In this document: positions 12,392 to 25,700 of the stretch, in pieces
How positions within the stretch are numbered: the first letter of the stretch is position 1
Layout of the letters: each line of letters opens with the position of its first letter
Origin: Helopsaltes ochotensis
Taxonomy: Eukaryota > Chordata > Aves > Passeriformes > Locustellidae
Length of the DNA: 64,000 nucleotides
NCBI GenBank assembly: GCA_013400155.1
Contig: VXBM01000059.1
Coordinates: 1,045,396 to 1,109,395, forward strand
Reading direction: 5' to 3'
The notes under the pieces: model-generated
Databases searched by the model: none
What the model was told of the DNA's origin: nothing
What the model saw: only the letters and a program-made list of their open reading frames with translations
Program-made: the position numbers and the translations under genes

Positions 12392-15353
12392 TACATCTTT
12401 ATGTATAGTTAAATGAGTTAAATGAGCAGGCAGGTAGCCTTTGTTGGGTGCAGGTTGCAGTGACTGACCACTGAAAGAGGATGCTCATTTGCCCACTACA
12501 GTAGAGGTAACAAAGATACTTGCAAAGGACGTTTCGTTGTTGTCACTACCTGATTTCCACAGGCTGGTGAAAAGAAATAGGTTAGAAATATGAAGAAAGG
12601 ATTTGTGTTTCATCTTGTCGGAAAGCTTGGTCCACATGTTCGTTTTGGGCAAAAGAGGTTCAGCTGCATGTTGCTAGCAACCTGGAACAAAAAGTACCAT
12701 GCTTCCTTTCTTATTCAGGTGTCCACCATGAAGGCTTTTGTGCAAGTGTCCATCTGCTGCCTATGTTCACTTCTTCAACAGGCTCATGTTCATATTCCTA
12801 TGAATGGGCTAGCCTTAAAAGTGTATCATACATCAACTGCTCCTGGTACCCATTTGAGGGCCTGTAACAGGATATAAAGGTATTGGGGATGTTTTCTGCC
12901 TCATAAGCCTCTAATAGTCCATGATCCTTTGTGACTGGAGTTAAAGAGTGTGGGGTTTTTTGCCATCCTCTCTTTATCATCACAGCATTTTACCCACAGC
13001 TGGAATTGCTCTACAGGTAACTTCTGTGAGATGAGACTGCAGGAGTGCTAATTCTGTCAAATTGGTGGATACAGATGTGTGATTCCAAAGTGTTGCCATG
13101 TTATTATGGCTGGGAGTTACTGCTCCCAGAAAACAGAGTCAGCCAAACTGAAGGCATTTGTGTTTCACCATTTGTTTTTGAAGCTGATAGATTAGAGTGA
13201 TCTTTATGCCAAGGTGCCAAGGGATGAATTTTGGTATCTGTGGTATGAAACCCATTGTTCCTGCTCTCTCTGTTAGGAAGACCATAAGTTTGGGCATAGA
13301 GGCCAACAAGGCAGATAAAGGCAGTAAAATCCTAAGCCACAGCAGTTAAACCCATCCAAGATCATCTATCATGGATCTTAGAGGAAAAGTCTGTTTTCTT
13401 AAGAACTCTACCTGCTGGGATTATATGATGAAGAAATTTCATCTGAGAGAAGCTTCAATGCGTGGTAGAGGAAGAAAAGCCCTTCTTTAATGACAGAACA
13501 CAGGTTCTTATTTCAGAGAAAAAAAACATTATAAAAGTTAAGCTTATTTCTTCTGCTGAACAATTTACATTATTGCAGTTACAGTGTGCATTTCAATGCA
13601 GGTCTAAAAATTAGGGTCACCTTGACTTCTTCAAGTGTGAGCTGATTTATCCATTCTCTACAGAATGTTGCATCCTAGTGAATTATCTTTATTATTAAAT
13701 TATCCAGAATGGCAAACTTCAAAAAAGTAAGACCTCATGATCACAGAAGAAAAAGGGAAATATACTGTAGATGAATAATATTGGGCTTAAAACAAGGCAT
13801 AAATGTGTTTTTCTCTATGGTATGTTTAATTCTTACATGTATTCACCTGGCTTCAATTCTCATTATAGTGAGGCTTGGCATATATACTTTTATCTGTGTA
13901 AGGCCCTGGGTTTATAGATTACTTATGAACAGAGAAGGAAAGGAAGTTCTTGTCCTAAATAGAATACTGTAATACAGGAGTGTATTGTTTATTTGAAAAA
14001 CCTTATGAGGGAAAATCTTCAAGCATTTTTGAAAGAGACTATTACAATGAAGTCTTCATTTCCAAATGCTGAGAGAGCCAGATGCATGTGCCCAAAGCAC
14101 ATTCTTCTCTTTTGACTGGAAGTAGTGATTGCACAAAATTGTGTGCATAAATACCTACTTTATTGTATGTTTGACTGCATGGAAGCTGCTGGCCTGGCAC
14201 AATGTCCTCTCCACATATGTCTGACTATGAGCAGTTTATTTATTTATTTCCTTATCTATTTCATTTTCAAGTTTTAAGCCTGGCTATAAACCTATTTTTT
14301 AAAATGATGGACCACCTCAGGATAACTATCTGCTTCCGCTTACATTAGCCTAAAAGAAACTACACCATTATTTGAGGTGTCAGGAGGATTCCTAGTGCTG
14401 AAGCCTAGGCTTGAGGTGATCATAGTTACACATGGCCGTGTTTCTAGTCCATGGGAAATTTCAGATACCCAAAGGGGAACAAGGTTCTTGCCATCAACTT
14501 TTTTTTCAACAGTCTTTTTCCTCTTTCTCTTCAAATCTGGACAAGACTAAAAATAAAGTAAACAATAATGACTGCTTTGGGATTTGGATAGGTTTCCTGA
14601 AGCATCTTTCATAGATGACGTTTTCACATTTTCATGGTCTACTTAACACTTGCTGTATGAAAATCAGACTTATTTTGGAAACTTGCTTCCTGCAAGTGGG
14701 ATTGAAACATTCAGAATAGCTGCTTGGCACCTGACAGACCCTCACTGGTTTGGTTGAAAGGCCAAAGGGCTTCCTCATTCTCTTGAGCCTCTATTTCTGG
14801 GGATTGTTTTTTCTACATCAAGAATTGAAGTTTGTGCATAGGTGACCCAGCATTCTTGTTGGCAGTGACTTTAAAACCATTTCAAATCTACACAAGATAA
14901 TAGAATTACCACATATCTTGTCCCTTGCAGTCCTGTTGTGAAATGCATTTCTTCAACTTTGCTCATTCCAAAACTCTATTGCATCAGTATGAGAATAAAG
15001 AGAGAAAAACCCGTGTTTCAGTCAGATGGTTAAAAATAGGGAGGAAAGGTTTTTGGTTGATGATCTGTCAATCTGCATGTGTTGTACAAAAAAAAAAAAT
15101 TATATATATATGAATCCTCTACAAAAACTTAATTAAACAGGAAATATGTGTATATTTTCTGCCAAAAATGTGGAAAATTCAGTATCTTAAGGCTAAATCA
15201 AAGTATTTAGCGAGGTGTTTGAAGAAGAAGAGAGGTAAAGCAACTTGTTTCTACTTGAGAAGAGCAACACCTTTTAGAAAAATGTTAATTAATGCAATAT
15301 TGACTTGAGATGTAATACAAGGAGTGGGGGGGGCAGGCTTTAAAAATGTGCTT

Positions 15354-15396
15354 GTTATCACGATAACCCACTTAAATCAAAGGTTATCCTTTGAGG
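15354..15396. promoter_or_regulatory. Candidate regulatory site: inverted GATA pair plus inverted TCF/LEF pair
   Basis: GTTATC and GATAAC face each other across two bases (15354-15367). Nine bases further on, ATCAAAGG (15376-15383) and CCTTTGAG (15388-15395) form an inverted pair with a 4-bp spacer; both contain the TCF/LEF CAAAG core. NKD1 is a known Wnt/beta-catenin target, which makes such an intronic site plausible. Only motif matching supports it. Confidence 0.35.
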
Positions 15397-18300
15397 TATC
15401 TAATACACGTGTGGATGTATCTGTCTGGACTTAACACTGGAACAAAACTGTGTTGAGGAAGCTGTTAGCTCAGCACAGGCTGCTGAAATACACGCTCTGG
15501 TTGCAATCGGGAGCTTTGGCTCTTGTATGCCGTAAATGTGCTGGGTGTCATGGGGGTGATGTGGAGAGGCAGAGCCAGGACAGGGAGGGGGAAACGCTGC
15601 AGAGCAAGGCTGGAGCAACCGGTGGGTGTAGGGAAAGGAGGCAGGACTAGGGGATGTGACCACAAATACGCCTGTGCAGAGCCTGGGAGCTGAAGTCAAG
15701 GAGCTTAACCTCAAAGTAGAAGCAGAAAGGGAGCTAGCAAAGGTGATGTAGGCAGAATGAAGGGTGAGTGTTTGGATTGCAGCATTTTCAGATGGCTCGT
15801 GAGAAGGAAGTCAATGGCTGGAAGCCCCAAAGTGAGTGCCTGGCCTTTGTCTCCAGAGGGTTGTATCAGCAAGGTGACTTCACAGGGCAGTTAGGGCTGA
15901 ATTTGAGGTTAAAAAATTAAAATTTCCGCTGAGTTAGAATTCACTGATGTCTGATTGCACAGTGAAGGTGGGAAGCGAGTGACGATTGCTGGATTTGTAC
16001 CCACTGAATAGAAGCCCTGGGGTGTGGGAGCTTTTAAAGGTTGTTTTTCTCCTCATGTATGTATATACTCAGCAACATTTCTGAGGGAGTTGCACTAATT
16101 AACTCTTGTCTCCACCCCCACCCTCTTAAATCTGAGCTGAGTACAGCGGCACCTATCAGAGTGGGCTATATGGGGCACAAGGTCCTTTCTAGCCAGGCCA
16201 GGCAGCCAGCTGTTCTGGGTTTTGAAGCACATGTTTGAGCCTGAATCTTAGTCATTTGCTGAGTTGTGTTGGTAGCTAACAGCAGCCAACTTATTTATCC
16301 TGGTGAGGCAGAGACACTTACTCTAGATGGGTTCCTGTTCAGCAACCCATAGCAATGGCTTGCTGGAATAATCCTTCTGTGTAAATGTTTCTTTTCTTTA
16401 TTCTTTCAAGTGCTCGCTGACCTCATTTATATAGTATTTCACAGGGTACATCTGGTTTTGGTTGTTTCATGACTCAGTGTTGCAGTTTGGAAAGGCAGGA
16501 TTTGGAAAGGATGTGATTTAAGGCACGGTGTCAGGACAGTGATATACAACTGCCTGTGACCCAAATGTTGTTGCTGTTGCTCTCGGGCACTGGTCCTGCC
16601 CTGGCGTGTGCTGAGGGCCCTGTGGCAGAGCCTGGCTGAGTGCACAGCTGTTCCTGGCTGTTTCACCCCCTCCTGCCCATGTCCTCTTTGTGCCTGAACA
16701 CACTTGTCCCCAGTGTCAAATATTCCTACCTGGCGGTGGTGTTTGCTTCCCACTAGAATTTCTTGGGCTGCATGTTCTGTTTTACTCATTGACCCTTTTC
16801 TTTCACTCCAGCTCACCTCATGAATTTGGGGTGATGGGGGTAGATGCACTGTTTTATCTGCTCTAAGGTAATTTGTGTGAGTTACTGGGAGAATATTATG
16901 CAGGATGGGCTGCAGTCAGAATTGTTTTCTCTGACGCTTGCTCAGCTTTTATACCTTTGTCTTGCGTGAGTTCACATGCACTGCCCAGAAACCTTTTCTT
17001 GGGCAGTTGCATTCTGGTGTTTATCCAGGTTGCAACGTCTATCTCGGTGGTGCTAAAAATATTCAGGTAACTCTCTCACAGTTTTTTTGACAGAAAAGTT
17101 CATGATGATAAGATGAATGAGAGAGTACATTTTTTTTTTCTCCTGCATTTTATTCCCTGTAAAATCTTAAGAGCTGCCCACACCCTTCTCAGGTACATGT
17201 CTTCCTATCAAAGGTAATACATGTGAGAATCTTCCACAGAGGAATACCTTTGAATGGGAGCTGAGGAAGTCTGCTCAAATGTGTCACTAAATGTTCAAAT
17301 GATACTCTCATCAGCTTCAGGATGGATTGTCAATTTATGTGCTGTCGAACAGTTATATTGTGGTTCAACAGCATGAAAAACACTTTTTCGAATGTGTTAA
17401 TTTATAATAATTTGGTTTAAGGCAGAAACACTTACTGGAAATTTGCTTGCATTAAGTTACTACTTTAACTTAAATAACTAGGAGCTAGAGAAGGAGTGAA
17501 CCGGAATATAAAATATATTTGCTTAAGACCCATGTAATGATTAAAAGTGAGGAAATAAGGAAGCTAGTGTAATGAATATTAATGCCTAACTCTGCTGTTT
17601 TACACTCCCCGTCTTCCACTGTTTTCATTTGAGTTACTCGATAGTGCATTTTTCATCAACAATTGCATGCTTATTTTTAAGTGATGTCTTTTGACATATG
17701 AAAAATCACAGCAATTAATGACTTGTGAGTTTTGTAAAGCATGAGATTAATGACATAATTTTAACAGGCAATATTTGATACCTAGATACAATGCTTGCTT
17801 AGCTAAAATTTTAGGAGGTGAAAGCTACCATCTAGATAGTATTCTCAGAGATACACCACAAGTACCTACCCATTGCATATTTGCTGATCAGGTTAACAGA
17901 ATTTTTTTTTTTCAAGAGGAGTGGGAATTGCAACACAAGAAAACCCCAGATGAAACAGCTTTTCAATAGTTAGCATTGTGGGAGAGCAGAGTCAATTCTC
18001 TATATCATTATCTATGGGAGCAGGCAGGGTATGCTCTCACAGCTTCATGGAAAATTGTGACATGGGGGAATTTGAGCAAACAAAAGCACACTAACTTTTA
18101 GATGGTCCTGAAAGGATGATGATCTTGCAGCAATATCATGCGTCATGCCAATATTTTGTGTCTTATTTTCATTCTCTCTTTGTTCCTTTCATAATTTTTA
18201 AGGTAAAGATTGATGTTATGGTTGATATTAGCACATGCCCAGAAAAGAGAGGTTTTTTACTGGAACAAAAGTAGTTTTTTGTGATTTTCTACCTTAGCAG

Positions 18301-19716
18301 CATTGTGCTGTGCTGTATCCCAGCATTCCATGCCAGTTTGCCAGCATTTCTCAGAGACATTTGTCCTGTAAGGTCTAACTTCAGGGGATGTGATTGTGAA
18401 GAGGCAGTTATTTTCAGGGTTTCTGGGTGAGGTATCCAGTATAGTCAGTGAAATCTAATTTTTAACATGCTGTTGCAGAAATCGATACTGAAGAATGCTT
18501 AAGATATACTTCTGTGGCTTAGTTACTCTGTTATAACTAATCTCAAAGAATAACATTTGAGCATGTGGAAGGTAAAGAACCTCTGCCAGCTTTTTCAAGA
18601 AAAAGAGGTGAACTGCCTTTATCATGATCAAATTCCTTAACAGTAAAGCTAATGAATACAACCAGACATTAATTTTCACAGGTTACTCCCTTATCCTTAT
18701 CTTGTACTAAAAGCTCTCCAAGGTCAACTTCCAGCCCACAGGTTGATGCTGAGAATTCTGGCTCTGTGCTGCTGGTCTGTTTTTGCAGATGCAGCTGGAA
18801 TGGCTGAGAGTGCAGCATGCCAGTTTTCTAGGCCCATATCCTTCTTTGTCACCATAACTTTATCAGAGTCAGAGAGTGTTGGGGGAGAATCCAGGGAGCT
18901 GGACTAGAGTGTAAGGTTGGTGACACTGTGGTGCTGCCAGAGCTCTGGAATGGCAGAGAGCCGTCAGGACATGAGGATAGCTGCCCTTGCTTATGGTTTT
19001 GCTGGGGCGGCGTGGTGGAGCTGGAAGGGTTTGTTAATAAGAGAAATGCTCTTCAGAGTCTTTGTAACTGGGATTAGCTCCAAATCCCACTGATGCCCTT
19101 TATAAACTATTTCAGCACCACTGGAGAAATGTGGCTTGGGTCTGAGATAATTTCATCTGCGTATCTATGGCATCTGCTTCTGTATTGTTCTAGACATACT
19201 GGGGCTGACAGAATTTCATTAATTTCAGAACGGAAGGCTCAGGCAGCTTGTCAGAATCTGGAATCTGCTTTTCTTGGGTGACCTCTGGCATACGGAAGTT
19301 TTCTGTTTGTTGGTGGAACCAAGTGATAACATTCCTATCTGGGTAGTGAAGGACTTATTTCTCCTTTATCATTTCCATTTGGAGTTTTTTAATCTTGCTT
19401 GATTGAAAGAACATTGAAATGCTAAATATTACTTTATAAAATTTTTAAAATATGATCTTTTTTGTTTTCTTTTCCCTACATAGTCAATTAATCTTCACTA
19501 AATTTTTGTCCAGAATTGTGTCCAAAGCATTGTAAAATAGCACCAAAGCATTGACTACCACTAATAAGGCAATTGACTTCTTTCCTGGAAACCAGATTCT
19601 GTGTTCTCCTTCATGTTATAAATTAATTCTGGCAATAATAAATACATGTTGTTAACACCTCAACAATTTATATGTAGTATATTTGTAGTTAATTTGTTCT
19701 GTTTTGTTTTAAACAG

Positions 19717-19774
19717 GATTTATCTGGGGAAGGCTACAGAGACACTATTGGTGATGAACACTTTCATCTAGAAG
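19717..19774 (+). CDS. NKD1: NKD1 coding exon (equivalent to human exon 4), short and divergent
   Basis: This 58-nt exon lies between the acceptor tttaaacag and the donor G|gtattt. It enters in phase 0 and leaves in phase 1. It encodes DLSGEGYRDTIGDEHFHLE, and its last G joins the TG of the next exon to make the Val of LEVALPPEKTDG. Human NKD1 has an acidic segment ending in FRLEVALPPEKTDG at the same place. The HFHLE ending, the RDT core and the phase match support the call. The donor is weaker than the others in this gene, and the exon is too short for an ORF search to find, so the assignment rests on splicing logic and partial homology. Confidence 0.82.
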
Positions 19775-22700
19775 GTATTTAAAGAACAAAATTTTTTGGC
19801 TAATATAAAGGGGTATTGGAGTAAGTTAGTGAATAAATAAGTGTGAGAACACATATATCTAGGATGCAGTTCTTGATCTACTGATATGCCATTTGCCTGA
19901 AAAAACTGTTGAGATGGAAATAAGGTATTATTTCTTTATCTGCAACTACTTGTATTAGAAAAAGTCACACAGCTGAATCACAGGGACCAAATTTTTAATT
20001 CAAGGTCTCACCATTTTCTCCAGCTACCTGACATTGGTAGGAGTGGTGGATGTCACTGTGCCTGGCAGAGGTGGCAGCTGAGTGAAACTGTTAGCGCTGG
20101 GTTGTGTGGGACACTGCACTCCCTTCTGGGTCACGCAAACCAGCCTTAGAAACTCCCACATTAATTTCTAATAAGGACTAGAGACTCTTACTCAACACAT
20201 TTTTCTTGAATATGAATGGAATCGTTATTGCCTCAGACAGTTTCTCTTTCCATCTCATCTCCTCTGATCAGGCAGTTGAGATGGAATCATGATTGAGGTG
20301 GGAAGGACCTTTGGTGCTGGTGAGTATGGATGCTGTATTCTGCCAGAGAACACATCCAAGGTGCCTTGAGCTTCAGGGACAAGTGGGGGTTCATGAATGG
20401 AGGAGATGAATTTGCTGCTCATTCCTTTCAAGGAAATAAGACTTCAGAAACCCTCTAGTGTAACAAGTGGTTGCATGGGCTGTGTGCTGGATTTATATTA
20501 TGCACTGGTGGAAACAATATGCCCAGTTTAATTAGAGCAGTGAACCATGTCAAACTTAATCTGGAAATTTCTATACTTTCATAATCCAATCATTTGTTTC
20601 TGATATTAGAAGCTTTTGTATAAACAGAACATGAAACTCTGTTAAGAGTGTCTGCCTTCCAGTTCCTTACCTGTGCAATGTGTTAATATAGCACGATTCT
20701 TGGATGCCAAGTTTCTCTCATCTCTGTAGTTTACAAAGACTGCATGTCTTGTATGTGCCATCACATAGGAACTCAATTTTGGCTGGTGCTTGCAGGCTGC
20801 TGTTAATCACAAAGGCAAACTATACTTGCCACGACGGTGTCAGTGTTTGTTGAGTGGTTTTGTGTTTAACTTCACCACAGTTTTCCAATCTCCTCTTAGC
20901 AGGACATAGGGTAGGATTTTAATTTTAGAATTATAGGAGAAATTACTTCAGACAGGATATTAAATGTCAGCAAGGTGAATAATTTCAATTTCTTTATCTC
21001 ATTCTATTTTTCCTTGCCTCTAATTATTTCTTGCTTTCTTGTGTAGCATTACCTTGCATAGCAAACATAATGTTCAATGTATAATATTTTCAAACTAGTC
21101 AGCAGCAAGATTCTTTTTATCAGAGTGTGAAGCCTTTTAGGTAACTGTAATTTCAGTCTTTCAGCTGTTTCACATTATTGCTTCTGATGAGTCTCGTTTG
21201 TTATGAAGTAGCTGAGTAGTGAAGACCAGATTTAAATACCAGCAGTGGTCCCTCCTTTGTGTGCTGTCACCAGGGAAGAGCTGTTCTGTGGCATCTTTCC
21301 AGCTGGGAGGAAGATGACTGTTCCCACCCCGTGCTCAGACAAATGCATGCAGGTTGTCAAAGCTTGCTCCTCATCCCTTCTGCTCTCAGATCTCCAGGCT
21401 GTGCTGGGGACAGTGTTAATCACTTCCTATTTCATCAGATATTGAAAATCTTACAATTAGCAGACAATACAACAATCGTTGTGTTAAAGCATCCTTTTTG
21501 TGTAACTTTTTACTTGCATCATACTTTAATGATTGTGCTAGTACTAGCACAAAATTGTGATATGAGATAAAGTGAAGCTGAAACGTGATTTGAGATCTTC
21601 GACAGGGTACAGCTTGAATTCTTATGTACAAGATGGCAACTGTCATACCTCTTCTCTGCATAAAAATGTTTCTTTGGGAAAATGTAATTATTATTCTAGA
21701 ACATAGATCGATCTTTCCACCTAAAATAGTTCTTCTGCCTCTATTTTGCTCCCTCGTGATCTTTACACATGTACTGGTATAGCACATGTGCTGCATGGTT
21801 ATATGCTTATGTGTCATAAGATAACATCAAAATCACCAACAGCCTGAGACAGGCATCTGTAACCCAGAAAATGGTTGGTTAGACTAAGCTCAGCAGAGAG
21901 GGCAGGAATGACAAATACCATGCTCTTCCAAATACCATGCATCAGTGAACTGTATTCTGTCTTCAAAAATACATGGTAGAGATGAAAAAGAAACATTTCT
22001 CAGATTTGCAAAAAAAGCACAGCAAATGCCACAGTTCTGGTTTAGGGGAACTTTAGAGCCTTCTCTCTCAGGAACTTTATTAGAGAATAAATCTGAGTTC
22101 TTTAGAAGACTCTCACTGAAAAGACAAAGTGGCAATAAGAGAAATAATTGAATTCCTTATTTTGTTTTACATAGCCAAGTTCATTACCTTTTTTTCACTT
22201 CTCTCTCTTTTTTTTCCCCCCTCTTAGCTGTCTGAGCAGTACAGATAAAAAGAACTCTCTTTGCTGGATTTAACTTCTGTGTTGTTATGTAAAGCTTGAT
22301 CAAATCCTTTCGTCTTAACAGACTTAACTGGCCAACAGCAAAAGGCTCGGGATTCTGGGATTAAGATTGTATTTGGTAAGAGGACTGGTGCATTAGTGCT
22401 TTCTTTTGAACTATACAAAGAACAAAGTAAACATCAAAAGCATTAAGCCATGAGAGCGGATTGTTGACTCAATGTTGCTGCATGACAAGAGGTTAGAACT
22501 CAATAGAGGCAACTCTGTTTATTGAGTGCTATGCAGAAAGAAACGGTTTGACCAGCATTGTCTATTATATCCACCACCTGCCTTTGATTTTGCTACTGGG
22601 CAAGTGGCTAAATTGAAATTTTTGGATTTTCTCTTATGTGGTCAGTTGAGACTGATTCCTTAGATAAGAGACACCAATGGAAACCTCAGTCTCATATTAC

Positions 22701-25700
22701 TCTTACTCTGTTTTCTGTCTTCCTCTTTCATTAATAACACTACAATTGGGCATGCTGGATATGGGTTCTGTAGTGGATTTGTTTGCATCTTGCATTCCAG
22801 GCGATTTCCCAGTGTATTTCAGAGCCTTCCACTTGACAGACTTGGAGTACTTGAGCAATCTGCTGTGGCTGTGTAGGAATGTCTTGTGCTCAAACTTCCT
22901 TGTCCCCCAAGTTTCTGCACAAGAAGGATGGGCTTCACCACCCTTCACACGCAGGGTGAAAGAGCTCCCATTTTCTCTTCCTTGTCCCTAGCTAGAACAG
23001 TGGGTTACCAGAACTGAGTGACTGGGGGTGGCTCTGGAAGAAGTCACAAAAACTAGCACAGAAATTAGGAGATATTTTCCATTTCGTGTCAGTGGAGAAG
23101 CTAAAATGGCAGGCAGTAGTTGAGCGCAGGATCAAACAGCAAGTCATCTGCAAGTCTTCTGCCATGGAGACAAGCAGGTGGTTCAGAAAGACATCTGCTA
23201 TTTGTGTGCTCAATAATGACATCCCAGTTCCCCCTCAACTCTTCTAAACATAAGTAAGCTTCTAATGAGTTGTTCAAGAGTCCTGCTCTTCTTTTCCAGA
23301 ACTTTTATCACCTTCTTTCTTTGGACCTTCTTTGAAATTTTTGCAGCTAAAGCTTGTAGACCAGGAGAGCTTTCTTATCTTGACCACTCCATGTCGTTCT
23401 GAAATGAACTGGGGTTTCTCTGTCTTATCACTTGAACATTTAAAAACCTTTCAGAAAATTAAGCTCAGGAAGGAGCTCCTGATGCAGTCCTCTGATGCAG
23501 ACTGATTGTATAAAGGGGTGATTTCTTCCTTGTCCCAGTAGAAGCTCTTTGGAGCCCCATGGCATACAGCTGCCTTTTGGACTTCAGAGTGAAATCTTGG
23601 GCTTCACCTTGATACCTAATCTATTGTCCCAATTATTTATGCAATAATGTGATTTCTCATGTCACTGCTCTCTTGAAAAGTATGACCTAAGTATTTCTAT
23701 TAATCAGAAATCTTGCATCTCTTGAGATCAATCTAGTCCTGTAGCTGTCAGAAGAGCTGCCTCTTACACTGAGAGCAATCTGTTCCCTGTTTCATTTCTC
23801 AGCTGAGGGTGATGTCTTGATTATTATTCTCTCAACAGAAGACTGGAGAAGATCCAAGCCTTCCTGATGCCTTATCTGAACATGATATCCAAAGCACTGC
23901 TGAAAGTAGTGACAGAGCTTGGCCTGGATCAACAAACCCAATTTTTATATGTTTCCCAAGACAGATGTATCTAAATCCCTAGATGTAAAATGTTCCCTGC
24001 TCTGGTACCAGAAAGGACAAATTATTCAGGTCATCTTCTTGCCCATTAATATTAGAAAGCCCTCCAGCAGAGTTCAAAGCACATGTTGCTGAAAAGAAAT
24101 CTAGCAGATCTGTAAAAGAGCTACTTGTTGCACTTTTCACATATTTGCAAGCCCTTACGGAATTTTTAAACCTACAATTAAAGCATTCTGTATTCAGCAA
24201 AGCAGAGAAGCAATTCATTATATTCTTAACATTGTTCTATGCCTTTCAAGTTTTTGCTAGTTTATGCAGTCTGTCCTTCACGTCTTCCTCCCCAGTATCC
24301 AGGGAATCTGTGGTCAAGTGGGAGCTGAGGTGTGGTTAGCAGTGCTCCAGCATGAAGGGCTGTGTTGTTATTTTTGCCTTCAATAAGAACCGATAAGCAA
24401 ACAAGGAACCAATAACAAAGAATGAACTGGTGGCTTGAGGCTGCTGATCTTATGCCCAGCTCGGACAGGCTGCCTGGGCCCCCCAGCTGCACGGGCTGCC
24501 CCCTCCACCCTGATCCCAGGCATCCCAGTGGCAGAGCACCTTGGCTGCCAGCAGGATGCTTCCCTTTGCTGGGGCTGCAGCAGCAGGGCAGGCATGGGGG
24601 AGCATCCCTCCCCAGTGCACCCCGCAGTGGGGCAGCTCCTGTGTCACTTTACTCCCTTTCCTCCTCTGTCCTTCAGTGAAGGCCTTAGTTCCTGGAGTTT
24701 TCTCCAAAATTAGTGATTGGAAGAATATTTGTCAGGTTGTCAGCTCAGAGGAAGGGGGGTAAGGTATGGTACCTGGGCCCAAATTGTTTGTAAACTTGTC
24801 AGTAAAGGAAAACTTGAACAAGCATTTTGGCTAGTTTTAGCTAACCTACTTGTCTGGGAGACACTTTTTACCATGCTTCATTAATCTCTTAACTCTAGTA
24901 AATTAATGTATTGTTCTAAGCTGAGCTGTGAATAGGTAATAAAAGGCAGTTATTTCAAATTGCATTCCTGTCCCTAGTTATGTTTTCAGTTATAATAGTT
25001 ATTAATTTTCTAAAGCTTAAATAATTTTTTTGTATTTTTTATACATGAAATTCCAGTGTATTTATAGAAAAGGCATAGCTTGCATCTTGCACACAGGCAA
25101 ATTTTCTTTATGTTGGCACCACTGGTATTACCTATATGGTACTATTGATGCAGGCTTAGTGCTTTGCAGAAAATGATGGTCCCTTCTCTCTCAGATTCTT
25201 AAACAAAATATCTATTTATCCCCGACATTGAAATAGAGTGTTATTAATTCTATCTTAAAAGTGCTCTTGTGGTCAGCCTTCTGGGATGTTATATGGGAAC
25301 TCTGCATTTTAATGACTTGTTGCTAATCCTATGCACTTACCATAGATTTGCTATGTGAGTACATGCTATGTGATCATCTCAGACTGCTGGTCACTTGCTC
25401 ACGCGCTGTATTTTTTCAGCTCCCAAGAGGTTTCTGCTGTATCCTTTCCTACTAGTCATGACATGGAACAACTCTGAAAAATGTCTTTGGGCACAGGGTG
25501 ACCCAGTGGCAGCAGCCACCAGTATGTGACAAGCAGCAGGTCCCTGCTGAGGCTGGCAGCTGATAAGCTGGTTACTGTGGGTTGGAAGGAGCAGCGAAGG
25601 ACGTGGGGGTGTGGGGAGGAAGGAGCAGGGGAGAGTGCCAAGAGAAAACTGCTTAGTTTGGCAGTTAGAATAAAAGTCACCAAAGAACATGAGACTGGTA

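Larger units (their letters stand above)
1..19716 (+). other. NKD1: 3' part of an upstream NKD1 intron (intron 3 by human numbering)
   Basis: About 19.7 kb of AT-rich non-coding sequence upstream of the first exon seen. I looked for the conserved N-terminal NKD1 peptides (MGKLHSK, a CKRRESPEG-like motif, a RKGIEEWIGRQ-like motif) in the + strand and did not find them, so the window appears to start inside the intron before exon 4. Open frames here are short and none resembles a known protein. The intron holds the C-rich minisatellite near 9.7-10.3 kb, an ancient MIR-like relic near 11.2 kb, L3/CR1-like relics and T-rich low-complexity tracts. Confidence 0.75.

Noticed and set aside
1..19716. 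N-terminal NKD1 exons (MGKLHSK, ESPEG and GIEEWIG regions)
   Set aside because: Searched by eye on the + strand and not found; a diverged copy could be missed, but they more likely lie upstream of the window.
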